In this document: positions 16,800 through 28,585 of the stretch, piece by piece
Layout of the letters: every line of letters starts with the position of its first letter
Position numbering within the stretch: position 1 is the first letter of the stretch
NCBI GenBank assembly: GCA_964035015.1
Contig: OZ035997.1
Location: 66,607,337 to 66,671,336 of the forward strand
DNA: 64,000 bases
From: Corallium rubrum
Lineage: Eukaryota > Cnidaria > Anthozoa > Scleralcyonacea > Coralliidae
Reading direction: 5' to 3'
Program-made: the position numbers and the translations under genes
Notes under the pieces: generated by a model
What the model saw: only the letters and a program-made list of their open reading frames with translations
What the model was told of the DNA's origin: nothing
The model's database searches: none

Positions 16800-18815
16800 A
16801 AACCCTAAACCTAATCACAAATCTGGGCCCTTTGTGGTATGGAAAATTACGATAACCTGACCCCCATACAATGGAACCATGGAGCGTAACCCTCATCACA
16901 AATCGGGGACATTGGGGTATGGAAAATTAGGATTACCTCACCACCATACAATGGAACCATGAACCCTAACCCTAATCGCAAACCGGGGACCTTTGTCGTA
17001 TGGAAAATTACGATAACCTCACCACCATACAATGGAACCATGAACCCTAAACCCTAATCACAAATCGGGGACGTTTGTGGTATGGAAATATTACGATAAC
17101 CTGACCCCGATAAACGGAACCATGGAGCGTAACCCTAATCACAAATCGGGGACGTTGGTGGTATGGAAAATTACGATTACCTCACCACCATACAATGGAA
17201 CCATGAACCCTAACCCTAATCACAAATCGGGGACGTTTGTGGTATGGAAAAATTACGATAACCTGACCCCCATACAATGGAACCATGGAGCGTAACCCTA
17301 ATCACAAATCGGGGACGTTGGTGGTATGGAAAATTACGATTACCTCACCACCATACAATGGAACCATGAACCCTAACCCTAATCACAAATCGGGGACGTT
17401 TGTGGTATGGAAAAATTACGATAACCTGACCGCCATACAATGGAACCATGCACCCTAACCCTAATCACAAACCGGGGACGTTTGTGACACTGAAAAATAA
17501 AATTACCTGACTCCCCCCCCCCCCCAATGGAACCATAAACCCTACCCTTAATCACAAATCGGGGACGTTGGTGGTATGGAAAATTACGATTACCTCACCG
17601 CCATACAATGGAACCATGAACCCTAACCCTAATCACAAATCGGGGACGTTTGTGGTATGGAAAAATTACGATTACCTCACGACCATACAATGGAACCATA
17701 AACCCTACCCTTAATCACAAATCGGGGACGTTGGTGGTATGGAAAATTACGATTACCTCACCACCATACAATGCAACCATGAACCCTAACCCTAATCACA
17801 AGTCGGGGACGTTGGTGGTATGGAAAAATTACGATAACCTGACCCCCATACAATGGAACCATGGACCGTAACCCTAATCATAAATCGGGGACGTTGGTGG
17901 TATGGAAAATTACGATTACCTCACGACCATACAATGGAACCATGAGCCTTAACCCTAATCACAAATCGGGGACATTGGGGTATGGAAAAATTACGATAAC
18001 CTGACCCCCATACAATGGAACCATGGACCGTAACCCTAATCATAAATCGGGGACGTTGGTGGTATGGAAAATTACGATTACCTCACGACCATACAATGGA
18101 ACCATCAGCCTTAACCCTAATCACAAATCGGGGACATTGGGGTATGGAAAATTACGATTACCTCACCACCATACAATGGAACCATGCACCCTAACCCTAA
18201 TCGCAAATTGGGGACATTTGTCATATGGAAAATTACGATAACCTGACCGCCATACAATGGAACCATAAACCCTAACCCTAATCACAAACCGGGGACCTTC
18301 GTCCTATGGAAAATTACGATAACCTGACCGCCATACAATGGAACCATGAACCCTAACCCTAATCACAAATCGGGGACGTTTGTGGTATGGAAAAATTACG
18401 ATAACCTGACCCCCATACAATGGAACCATGGACCGTAACCCTAATCACAAATCGGGGACGTTGGTATGGAAAATTACGATTACCTCACCACCATACAATG
18501 GAACAATGAACCCTAACGCTAATCACAAATCGGGGACGTTTGGGTATGGAAAATTACGATTACCTCACCACCATACAATGGAACAATGAACCCTAACCCT
18601 AATCACAAATCGGGGACGTTTCGGTATGGAAAATTACGACAACCTGACCCCCATACAATGAAACCATGAACCTTAACCCTAATCACAAACTGGGGACGTT
18701 CGTGGCACGGAAAAATACAATTACCTGACCCCCCCCCCCCCCCCAATGGAATTATAAACTCTACCCTTAATCACAAACTGGGGTGTTTGTGATATGGAAA
18801 ATTACGATAATGTAA
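16800..18815. repeat. 81-bp satellite array inside Merlin (about 24 copies)
   Basis: The GGGGAC block recurs at 17067, 17148 and 17229, spaced 81 bp, and the array runs for about 2 kb. Each unit carries CATACAATGGAACCATG, one or two CCCTAA hexamers and CAAATCGGGGACGTT. Two variant classes (..GATTACCTCACCACC.. and ..GATAACCTGACCCCC..) alternate in places, suggesting a higher-order 162-bp organisation. Two units contain long C runs (about 17513 and 18731). Translations across it are artefacts. Confidence 0.92.
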
Positions 18816-18978
18816 ACATTGTAGAGCGCCGTGCCACTCTTTTCACAGCAGCAGAACAGGTATTCTATACTTTATAGCAAAAGTTTGAAACTGGCCTTCC
18901 ATTCTGCAATTTAATATTCACATAACCATACACATTCGCCCTAGCCCGCCTATCCATTACACACACATTATCTCAGTC

Positions 18979-20732
18979 TTAAATGTTTTTAGACAGGAAA
19001 AAATCTTTATCTACAAATCCTTTCTGAATTAATCCGTCTCTCATCCCTGACGTTACACTACAATGAGTATCAATGTGATACCGAGCCCCATATTCTTCAA
19101 TAGATATTACATTCGCATTGGAAGGAACGCCTTCTGGTTTGCACTTGATGAAGAAAACGGTTTCTTTGGAGCTTCTAGGAGGACGAAAAGATACCACTTG
19201 TCCATATCCAACTTCTGCCAGCTCACGGACAGTTTCTTCAAATTCGGAACAGCTTGTCATCCTCAGCCTTCGACTTAATGCCTGTTTAAAGCCTCTGAAA
19301 GTTACAATCGGCCCAGGAAATCTTAGCACCGCTATCTTTCTGTCAGCTGACGTTGGCTGCTTTTTCTCACTCTCCAGATGACCACTAGACAACGTGTTGA
19401 CAAACTAAAAACGATACATACATAATATTTAAACAAAATGATGATAAATACAAAAATTTAAATATGAATCAAACCAAACTTAAACCCTGACCCCAAGCCA
19501 AACTAAATAGCGACCTATTGCTCATAAAAAACGTCCGCACCCAGACGCAAAGCTTCGTTTATACGGCACACTAAAAACCTATATTACAATTGAACACTTA
19601 CATCCACAATGACTTCCTTCTGAGCTAAGGAATACTCCAGAAAATTAAGGACTTTCCTTACAATGTCCACACCCACATCTTTAGCTGGCACACCCGGTTT
19701 TCGTCCACGAAGAAGTTTACCTGTGATGTGATTAAACACATGCAGGCTCACAGCCAGCCGTTGCAACAAGTCGACTTTTTTTTATTTCGGTCCAACCACT
19801 CCATCTTTCACCGCTGTGTTCAGACTTTCTATGAATTCTCCTTCTAACGCCATGAGCATTTTCAAAGCGCTTTCGGTAAACGAGTACACACGTTTGGATA
19901 AATGCTCTTCTCTCATAGCCCAGAAAATCTCCTTAAAACTATCCACATGCATCTCTGCTATTTCTTGTCTGGCTGCGCTCGTCTCCTCTGGAGAAGGCCT
20001 AAGACAAGACGGAATACAGAACAGAAAGCGATCTATGAGCCCATGTCCCTGATCAAGACGACCAATTATATGTGCAGCGAACGGCATTTGAGTAGTTCCC
20101 AAAATCCCAAAAGGTACATTGGCAGGTATTTCCCTTGTCTTTTCACTTGCATATCTAAAAGAAGTTCTTTCTCCTGAAAACAGCTCGCATAGCATTTGAA
20201 CTTCGCCCGAACCATTTTCTTCGTCATTTTTAAGCATTTTGTTCAAGACGTCGTATAGCTCAGGAGAAAGTACCATTGCTTTATTCTCTTCAGATAGTAC
20301 TTTCACCAATGCCGCCGAAGTGCACCGTTCGATGACAAAATTCCCAATGTCACAATTATCTCGAAGCAAAATAAGCGGGTCTACTGCACATTCTTTCATA
20401 GCAGGCGATTTGCCAGTAGTAGGAGGACCGATAATCATTATGTACAAGTTACATGGAAAACGCTGACCTCCGTTCAATATCGACGAGTTCAGTCCGACAA
20501 CAAATGACGAAGTACTAAGTAAGCAAGGTACAAAATATCCAATACACGAGCTCATTGACACAGCCTTCTTTCGGATAAAATTATATACGTTTTCAGGAAA
20601 CAATTCTTCATAATCGTAAGGCATCAACATAAGACGACGATGCAAATCTGCCCATGTATTTTCATGCTGTCTCGCTAATTTCGCTTGCTTCGAACACGCC
20701 ATCTCAAACCCAAAGAACTCATAGGGCTTCAA
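18979..20732 (-). pseudogene. DUF3987-like P-loop ATPase carried by Merlin
   Basis: The main exon (20732-19782, 316 aa to its stop) contains GPPTTGKS at residues 102-109 (Walker A), a MVLSPELYDVL segment in the Walker B/DUF3987 position, GILGTTQMPFAA and GLIDRFLFC at 231-239. This resembles DUF3987 proteins, a RecA/AAA-like group often linked to primases or replication. The same frame continues past a TAA at about 19782-19784 to 19605, then GATGTAAGT gives a splice donor. The last exon (about 19410-18979) ends with a stop. The TAA is the only clear lesion. It is divergent from the Merlin transposase, with 478 bp between. Function in the element is unknown; assistance to transposition or replication is speculation. 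Confidence 0.65.
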
Positions 20733-21210
20733 TTAAGTGAACGAATAGACTATTTTCATAAGGGCGTTCTCTCTAAATATTCTTTTATGGACATCTAAGT
20801 GAGCCTTTCTCGCCTCGTTATGAACATTCCTTTCAATTGCAGACACATACAAAGAAGGCGGGAAAGGCGGATTACAATACACATAAAAGAATATTCAAAT
20901 TGCACCCTTTGTGGTGTATGGACCTTTCAAAAGTCTTAACCACAGTTTTCCATCTTAAGTACGCGTGATATTCAGCACGCCAAATTCCCCCGTTAACTAA
21001 ATCAAACAACTTTCCTTCTCACGAGACTCTCAAATATGCTAATTATATCAAAAACATAATAGTGCTTCGAAATGCTAACTATGCTCATGTATACCAGCAA
21101 TATTATGCAAGTCGTCAAACATATTTGTATTAATTATTTCAAGCCATTCTTTACTGAAGAAGACGCAGCTAAATGACTTTTATGCAAAATTCACTTCGTA
21201 TAACCACAAT

Positions 21211-22259
21211 ATGTACCGAGTCAAAATCAAACGAAATATTGCGATTCAAGTTGGAACCACAATTAACACGGAAAACAAGACTACTCAATGCGAAGAACAT
21301 AGCAAAACAAAACTAACAAGTAGCTACCAAAGGAAACTAAGCCGAAATCCTGAAAATCATTTAACATACGATGAGTTGGTAGAAAACTTCTTATGTGACA
21401 AATTGTCAACGATCAACTGGCTAAAAGACATCGGATTATTGGCAAGCCAAGTATTTTGCCCTACCTGTAACAAACCGATGCAGTGGACACCATGCGAAGA
21501 CAGGTCGGATGGTTTTAAGTACGAGTGTCGTCAAACTGGCACAACCAAGCGTCACAGAGTAGAACGTAGTATTCGAGCTGGTAGCTGGTTCGAAAAGAGC
21601 AATCTAACGCTAGAAGAAATACTTAAGCTTACTTACTGGTGGTGTGCGGATCTCCGTGAAAATCAGATCAAAGCTCAACTACAGCTCAGTGATAACACAA
21701 TAGTGGACTGGTGTATGTTTTGTCGAGAGGTTTGCGAAACGTGTATCGAGAGAGAAAGCAAGCAAATCGGAGGAGAAGGAATAAGAGTGCAAATAGATGA
21801 GTCCAAAGTCGGTAAACGCAAATATCACCGAGGACATTTCGTCGAAGGTCAATGGGCTTTTGGAGGCATAGAAGAAGAGTCCCGCAAATGTTTTATTGTA
21901 GCCGTTGAAGCCGGACTGAAAAAACATTGCTTGCCTTAATACAAAAATGGATAAAACCAGCAAGTATAATTATTTCCGATTGCTGGAAAGGGTATATCAA
22001 TCTAAGCAAACACGGCTATACCCACGAAACTGTCAACCATTCAAAAGAATTTGTCAATGACAAGGGAGATCACACAAACAAAATAGAAGACCATTGGAAA
22101 CAACTGAAATCCAGTTTGCCCACTCATGGCAGAAGAAAACACCACTACACTTCATATTTTGCCGAATTTATGTGGAGATACGTTCACAAGGAACGAGATT
22201 TATTTTGGGTGTTTCTTGAACATGTCAAAACTATTTATAATCCTCAAACAAGTCAATAA
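21211..22259 (+). pseudogene. Merlin (IS1595-type) DDE transposase, one frameshift
   Basis: From the ATG at 21211: an N-terminal zinc-binding segment (FCPTCNKPM.W..C, about residues 88-102), a helical segment, then VQIDESKVGKRKYHRG (first Asp), the GQWAFGGIE block, IIISDCWKGY (second Asp) and HTNKIEDHWKQLK, with FAEFMWRY near the end. This is the order of the IS1595/IS1016-related Merlin transposase. A single frame change near 21910-21930 separates the GQWAFGG part from the ISDCWKGY part. Length (about 345 aa) fits the family. Confidence 0.85.
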
Positions 22260-22519
22260 AACTTTTATAACGTGTACAATAATACAGTACTTGGGTGTTA
22301 ATCATTTGTTCCCATACCTAAATACCTAATTTTTTTCTTTCGCTTTTCACGTACATCTTTAACCGTGAAAGTGCGTAGGCTTGTAGGCTGTCCATAACTA
22401 CTTTTCACTTATGCGGGGCATTCTATAGTTGTACCCGATGAGGTATCTATACTGCATGTCTATAACTAAAGTCAGATTAATCGTTGATTTTGGTTGCCTT
22501 GCGTACATTATTTAATATA

Positions 22520-22520
22520 G

Positions 22521-22566
<46 letters not shown>
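22520..22566. repeat. AT microsatellite
   Basis: Pure TA tract in an intron of the CACTA accessory gene, about 85 bp right of the Merlin duplication. Confidence 0.9.
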
Positions 22567-22572
<6 letters not shown>

Positions 22573-23146
22573 TATCAGTCTAGACCACTGGTCTAGACAA
22601 ATAAGAAGTCGCCATCTTTGTTTTAGCCAGACCACGTGCGTTGAAGACAAAGCAAAGCGTCTGGAAGGGAAGGCTCAAATAAAATGAGAAAGGGACAAAG
22701 CGTTCCCACTTTTGTCTCAACAAATTTTACAATCTCACACCAAATTGAATCCCCAAAACGACTTTAGAAGTTCGATTATTCATTTACAGTAAGAACGCCT
22801 CTTATAAAAATTCTGGTTAGAGCTTAGTATTTTCTTGTCACAAAGTCAAAGGGTTGAGCGATTTTTGAAAGTGAAATTGACAAGGTGAAACGTTGAACAA
22901 GTACTGTGGCGTAGCAGATATGTTTGATGTTCTGAGTTCTGACATTTGCTATTAAATGTTAGGGAAGGCAACATATTTGTTGGACAGTTATTTGATGTTC
23001 GTGTTCTGCCTTTCCTCCCCGATTACGCATTGAATTTGTTATGAGCTCCTTGTTATGAGCTCCCTACAAATGTGAGACACAAATTAAGTTCAAGGTTTTG
23101 TGCGTTTATGGTTAGCCAAGTAATATATTTATAGCCAGACACTAAA

Positions 23147-23736
23147 CAGTGGCGTAGCCAAGGGCCCCCCCCCCCCCAATCATCTTCAAGACAGCCCCTG
23201 TGAAAAGCCCAAATCCGAGGAGAAAATATTTGGGGGGGAGAGGTACAAAATGATCGCTGGATCCTCCCAACATTCCTGTGAGTGCTTTAATAGATGACAA
23301 TATATATAATTGGGGTCTTACTAACTGCAAGTAATAATTTACATTACAAGCGTATTATTTCAATCACTCGAAAGTCAAGCCCACAATTTTTTTTTTGGCC
23401 GAAAATTGCCGAGGGTATTCAAAAGTATCAGTGACGAGTGCGATCTGAAATATTTGTATAACATGAAGTACTGTGAATACTATTATGTTTTATGGTAATG
23501 GCGGAAGCTCCTCAACATGTGTTTTTACAAATGTAACTTTTCTTTATACACAAAGATATATTAGCTAAACTTTCTTGTGAAACCATAAAAATATATTTTT
23601 ATGTGTACTACTTGTTATGTTCTAAATTCTTTTAACTCGAGCCCACAAAACACAGTAAATCACATCGCAGAGGCCCCAGAATTCAAAATTTTCCCCCCTA
23701 GGTACCTCCAATGTAGAGACCCTGGCTACGCCACTG
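23147..23736. mobile_element. hAT non-autonomous element with 8-bp duplication
   Basis: The left end CAGTGGCGTAGCCAAGG and right end CCCTGGCTACGCCACTG are inverted repeats. They are flanked by perfect 8-bp copies of ACACTAAA (23139-23146 and 23737-23744), diagnostic of hAT. At 590 bp it has no transposase. It sits in an intron of the CACTA accessory gene. Confidence 0.92.
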
Positions 23737-24869
23737 ACACTAAACTTATTTCACAAGTGCTGCAATTTGATTTGCTTGCAGAATGGCAATTTCAAATGAT
23801 CTCTGATCAATGCAAATATTATACCAGCTTATTCCAACCTTATTTCAGATCAGTTGGCCAGGGTAGTGGGCTAGGTCATTGCTAGCCTGGTAATCACTAG
23901 ATGATAAAAAAGATGATAAAAATACAAGCCCAAAACACACTTCTTCCCACTGTCAGGGTTGGTAAAATCATTGATGGAAAATGTTATTTATTTAGTCATC
24001 TTTGTTGATTTTATTTAGCTTTGCACTTTGGACATTCTTATGTCCACGAGTGAGGAACTTTTGAAAGCTTGTGGGTTAAAAGGAGGGCAGATTGTCATGA
24101 TTAAGAAAGGAATTAAAAACTTTGCTGCACAAACTGTTAAGGATGTTGAATCTGATCAGGTAAATTGCTATTTTGCTATTGTTGTTTCCTGGGATTTTGT
24201 TGTGCTTAAATTGTATTATAACTAATTATTGTTTTTTTATGTAGATTATGTTTGTAGAAATAAATACATGGTGTGTTCCAGCTACTGCATTATGATTGAT
24301 ATTTTAATGATCATTTCCCTTAATATTTTTATCTTTTATAGGATGAAAGTGTAGCAAGCGAAACAACTTTAATGACAAGTACACCTAAAAGTAACATATC
24401 CAGTCTTTTGGGGACAACAACAGAATCGCCGCCTCTGTCACCAATATGTGATGAAAATGCAAGAAGTATTCCTCCAGGGGCATTTGAAAAAAAAGATGTT
24501 GTTTACACACCCTATCAAAAGAAGAATTGGGTTCATTCATTTCAGCTTCCAGAAGGGGTACGTAAATAATTTATTATGTTGCTTAAGTGATTTGATGTGA
24601 AATGGAACTAGTGGCAATTGAAACACCAGGAGGGAAATGTAATTTAAGTATCAAAATAAGAGCCCAGCAAATAACTCAATGACATGACAGAGATTTGTCA
24701 AAATATTTTGTTATTTTTATTTTATTATTGTTTTTTAATTATTTTTTATTATATAAAATAGAGTGCTTTATTGATTTTTCCACCACTAATAAAAACAATA
24801 ATCTCACATATGTGATTATTCATGATAATCTCACATGTTCAGAACAATACAGTTAACATTTTATTAAAT

Positions 24870-25145
24870 TTTGTACTACTCAAATCAGTAGAGCGAGACA
24901 TGGATGATTTTTTTGTCGCTTCCAAAGTGCCAGTTTTATTAACCGCGGATCAATTTCAAAGCAATCACGAGGTGTATTCTCATGTACCATGTGATAAACA
25001 TCCAATTGTTAACTCGAAAACAAGCTATCACATGGTACATGAGACTACACCTCGTGACTACTTTGAAATTGATCTGTGGTTAACGAAACTGTCACTTCGA
25101 AAGCGTCGCCTATGTCTCGCTCTACTGATTTGAGTAGTATATAAA
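24870..25145. mobile_element. Foldback MITE with about 125-bp arms
   Basis: The arms share TACTACTCAAATCAGTAGAG, CGCGGATCAATTTCAAAG-like and CATGTACCATGTGATA blocks in inverted orientation, with a very short loop around 25010. It is intronic in the CACTA accessory gene. Readings in it are not exons. Confidence 0.8.
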
Positions 25146-26489
25146 TTTATGACAAACACTCAATAGATTATTTTGTTAATTCTAATGTTATTTACTTTAG
25201 TTTTCTCCTGGAGTAACCAAAGAGCTTGCAGAAGGGAATTTGTCACCCAACAGGAGAAATGAGTTTACTAGAGATATTTGCTCATCAATAAGAATATACA
25301 CCATGTCACCAAGCCGAGCTGAGAGAGAACATGTGTCACTTTTAATAGTAAAAAAATACCCTTTTCTGGTGGACACATTAGGAACTGGAATAGTAAGTAC
25401 TGAACTCTGTTGTTACTTGTCATTTGTTGTAAAATGCATAACAAATAGGGGTGCACCAGATAGAGTATCTGGCTTTATAGTGAAAAATCTTACGAGTTCT
25501 AGGTGCCACTGTATCTGGTATCTGGCTGGATACCAGATAATTTTTTTTTATCATTTGGTATTACTTTTGGTTAATTTGCCAGGAACCAAGTAAATTATTG
25601 AAGTAATAATGATAATATACAGTTATACATGATATGTATAGATCAATATCCAGCACCATTTATTTCTCAAAGAGTAAAATTTTACCTGAGGGCTTTTAAA
25701 CTCAGAAAAGTGCACACACGTTCTTCCAAAAGATAATTGTTGCAGTTAAACAACTCGTTCTCAGGATGGCCACATACGAAATGGCAGCAACAATTGTTTT
25801 TCTCTGTATTTTCAACGTTTATCAAAAAATAATAATTCCAGCTGGATAGTAAAAAGCACTATCTGCTGCACCCCTAGGCCTAATAACATGACTGCCAGAG
25901 TATGCACTGTATTTTCACCTTGATTTGTAAATTCCTTGTAACTGTATTTTCTATTTGCTTTTAACAGGGGGCTTGGACAGAAGCTATTAGACACCGATTC
26001 AACAATTTAAGAAAAATGAAGCGGCCAAGTGGAAAAGAAAATTCTCCTGCATGTGAAAGTGTGAAAAAGGCTCCCAAACAACCACAAGCAAAGAAAGCCA
26101 GAGGGCCACTTCCACAGTTTCTACCTGGTGAAATTGAGGAAACATGCTCTGAACACAACCATGAAAAGAGAGATGCAGAAAGTAAGCCACAAGAACATGG
26201 TCCTGGTGAAAAACCTTATGGACCTGACTTATCCTTACCGTAGGCGGGCAATAATTGGTGAGCCAGTGTCTGTAAAGGAGCTGTTGTCAAAATATCCAGC
26301 ATTACGTTTGGTTTCAGAGGTGAGAGAAAAGATTTTTACTTTTATTTATTCAATGCAGTTGGTTTCTGATAAATCACTTTTTAATAAATTTGTCAATTTA
26401 TTATTTGTGGTTGTTATGGTGGTCATTTTTGAATTCCATCGAATAAATGTATAGATCCCTGTTTAACCTTGTCGTTTGCCATGTGATTA

Positions 26490-26730
26490 ATCTCAGACAT
26501 CTGGTTGGAAATATGGTTCCATATTTGAAATATGGTCCCATATTTCATTATTTATTGAGCAAACTGGCAGAATTTAAGCATGAAATATAGGAATGAAAAC
26601 ATAATATTATTGCTGAAATCCAAGAGAAAATACTGCAAAAATATTAACAATTAACTTTTCTCTTGGATTTCATGAATAATATTATGTTTTCATTCCCATA
26701 TTTCATGCTTTTAAATTCTGCAAGTTTTTC
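26490..26730. mobile_element. Foldback sequence with inverted arms
   Basis: CAGAATTTAAGCATGAAATA with ATGAAAACATAATATTATT (about 26570-26615) is inverted at about 26665-26720. ATTTCATGCTTTTAAATTCTG closes the right side. Intronic in the CACTA accessory gene. Confidence 0.7.
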
Positions 26731-28079
26731 CAAGTGAATGTTCAGTGGCTGTTTTCTTTTTAAATTTGAAGTCATTGGTTTCTTGTCATTTCTTCCCATA
26801 AACAATGATGTCAAATTCAAAATAAAACACTGCTGTACAAAGTGTCTTTAGGACTGGCAAAAAATCCCACTAAATTGGTGGTGCTACTTCACTTAAATGT
26901 ATTTTACTTAACAGTAATTTATAAAGAGTTTATATTCAACAAAACATGATCATTAAACATATTTTACCAGAATTCAGATGGTTGCAGCAGGCTCATACTG
27001 ATACACTTTTTTGCTTTTCATCATCATTGTTTAGTTTAAGTTAGAATTTGGAAGGGTCGTTGGCAATGCAGAAATTGTGAGCATGATGGCAAACAAATTT
27101 GCTGAAAAATGCCAGCAAAGCATATTGAAGTTGGCTAAAACCAAGTATGCAGTGAAGAATTTAATGAGTGAGGCTGAGCAGCAAATACTGCATGATGAAG
27201 AGAAAAAATCTGGTAAGCTGATAATTATTTTATTATTGTTTATCAATTGTCATGGTTTGGTTTTATTCTACTGTAATACAGCTTGCCCCGGTTTCTTTTT
27301 AACCCTTTAATTTATTGCCCAGCAGTCACTCCATTGACGAGTAAAAAATGACATTGTTAGGTGATAAAGGGTTAACAAGTCTATTACAAGTTGCTGCGAG
27401 CTAACTTTTGACAGTACCGCTATTATCATTTTGTAGTTGTTGAAGAAGCAGCAGCTGTGGCAGTATTGCAGCCTCTGCTTAAGGACAGAGGGAATTCATC
27501 AAAGGAAATTGTCAAGATTTGTTCGGTAAGGCATTAATTGTATAATTGACTGAACTATATTATGTTTAGAACAATTCTAATGGTTTCCTTTTTTCTTGTT
27601 AGAATGACGAACCAATTGATGTAGAAATACAGAAGTCTGTTGAGCCATGTCTCGTCATGTCTGGAAGTTTGTCGTGCCTGGATCCTATTTATATCGCTGC
27701 AGAGGGGATGGTTGTTTGCAGACTTTGTAATGTGGGCCTGGCTACTGCACTGGCATTGTTGGTTGGAAGCTACTACATTTTTAATATGGAGTACCCATCA
27801 TGGTCGAGGAATGCATTTTTATTTGTGGAAACAATGTTAATGGACAATTGCAAAGAATCCAAGAAAAGGGTGGCTATAAATAAGTTTTTAAAGGAACTTA
27901 GTTCGATTTAACTTTATCCAGCAACAATCTTTGATTGTTTTATTTGGAATTATAACCCTGTTACGCTTGTATAAAATACCGATCTTTAATTAAATATTTA
28001 AAACATTATTAAATGCGTGGTTAAATTTGATATAATGTAGAATTAGGTGTAAATTGACCGCAAGAATACGAGGTAAAAT

Positions 28080-28575
28080 AATTGTAGTTATATTAACTAA
28101 AAAATTATTGTAAAATAATTCTAGTAAATATTAACTACAGAATTGTGGTAAATAATTGTGGATATTTTAACGACAAAATTGTGGCAAAATAATGTAGTTA
28201 TATTAACTACAAAATTGTGGTTAAAAAATGGTAGTTATATTAACTACAAAATTGTGGTTAAAAAATGGTAGTTATATTAACTACAAAATTGTGGTTAAAA
28301 AATTGTAGTTATATTAACTACAAAATTGTGGTTAAAAAATTGTAGTTATATTAACTACAAAATTGTGGTTAAAAAATTGTAGTTATATTAACTACAAAAT
28401 TGTGGTTAAAAAATTGTAGTTATATTAACTACAAAATTGTGGTTAAAAAATTGTAGTTATATTAACTACAAAATTGTGGTTAAAAAAATTGTAGTTAAAA
28501 TTACTACAAAAATTGTAGTTGTTTTGAACCTTTTTTTTTAACTACGTTTTTGTAGTTAAAATAACTACTTTCAAG
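28080..28575. repeat. Right subterminal repeats of the CACTA element
   Basis: A tandem array of about 41 bp units, each GTAGTTATATTAACTACAAA followed by ATTGTGGTTAAAAAAT-type sequence. Several copies (28200-28480) are nearly identical, so recent amplification is likely. The palindrome GTAGTTA-TAACTAC matches the left end. Confidence 0.88.
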
Positions 28576-28585
28576 TAACAGTGTA

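Larger units (their letters stand above)
16188..22435. mobile_element. Merlin-superfamily transposon carrying an extra ATPase gene
   Basis: Perfect 8-bp target duplications CGATGAGG flank it (16180-16187 and 22436-22443), as expected for Merlin. The TIRs are GGAGTAACTATAGAATACCC at the left and, inverted, GGTACAACTATAGAATGCCC at the right, continuing into CGCA. It encodes an IS1595/Merlin-type transposase (plus) and a divergent DUF3987-like P-loop protein (minus), and holds two satellite-like arrays. Known Merlin elements are mostly small and single-gene, so the 6.25-kb length and second gene are unusual. Confidence 0.88.
15848..27911 (+). pseudogene. CACTA accessory protein gene, SAM-like N-terminus, about nine exons, disrupted by Merlin
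   Basis: Inferred exons: 15848-15856, 16106-16186, 24019-24159, 24342-24557, 25201-25392, 25968-26319, 27035-27212, 27437-27525 and 27603-27911. Exons 2 and 3 join in phase to a SAM-like segment (DLYDCLVAAGVRED.LKKLE and ELLKACGLKGGQIVMIKKGI). Exons 5-6 contain RRNEFTRDICSSIRIY..SPSRAE and YPFLVDTLGTGI.AW.EAIR.RF.NLRK, a pattern I associate with SAMD3-like proteins. The end has YYIFNMEYPSW and a terminal helix. Merlin sits at the exon 2 splice donor, and exon 6 has an apparent frame change near 26140-26170, so this copy is probably inactive. Its role in transposition is unknown; a regulator or DNA-binding partner is plausible. Confidence 0.6.

Noticed and set aside
17077..18241. Repeated Trp/Asn/His-rich readings; also a possible CRISPR-like array
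   Set aside because: The 81-bp units are contiguous satellite monomers without variable spacers, in a eukaryotic transposon.
24822..25133. 103-aa plus-strand reading as an exon of the accessory gene
   Set aside because: It falls inside a foldback MITE with inverted arms.
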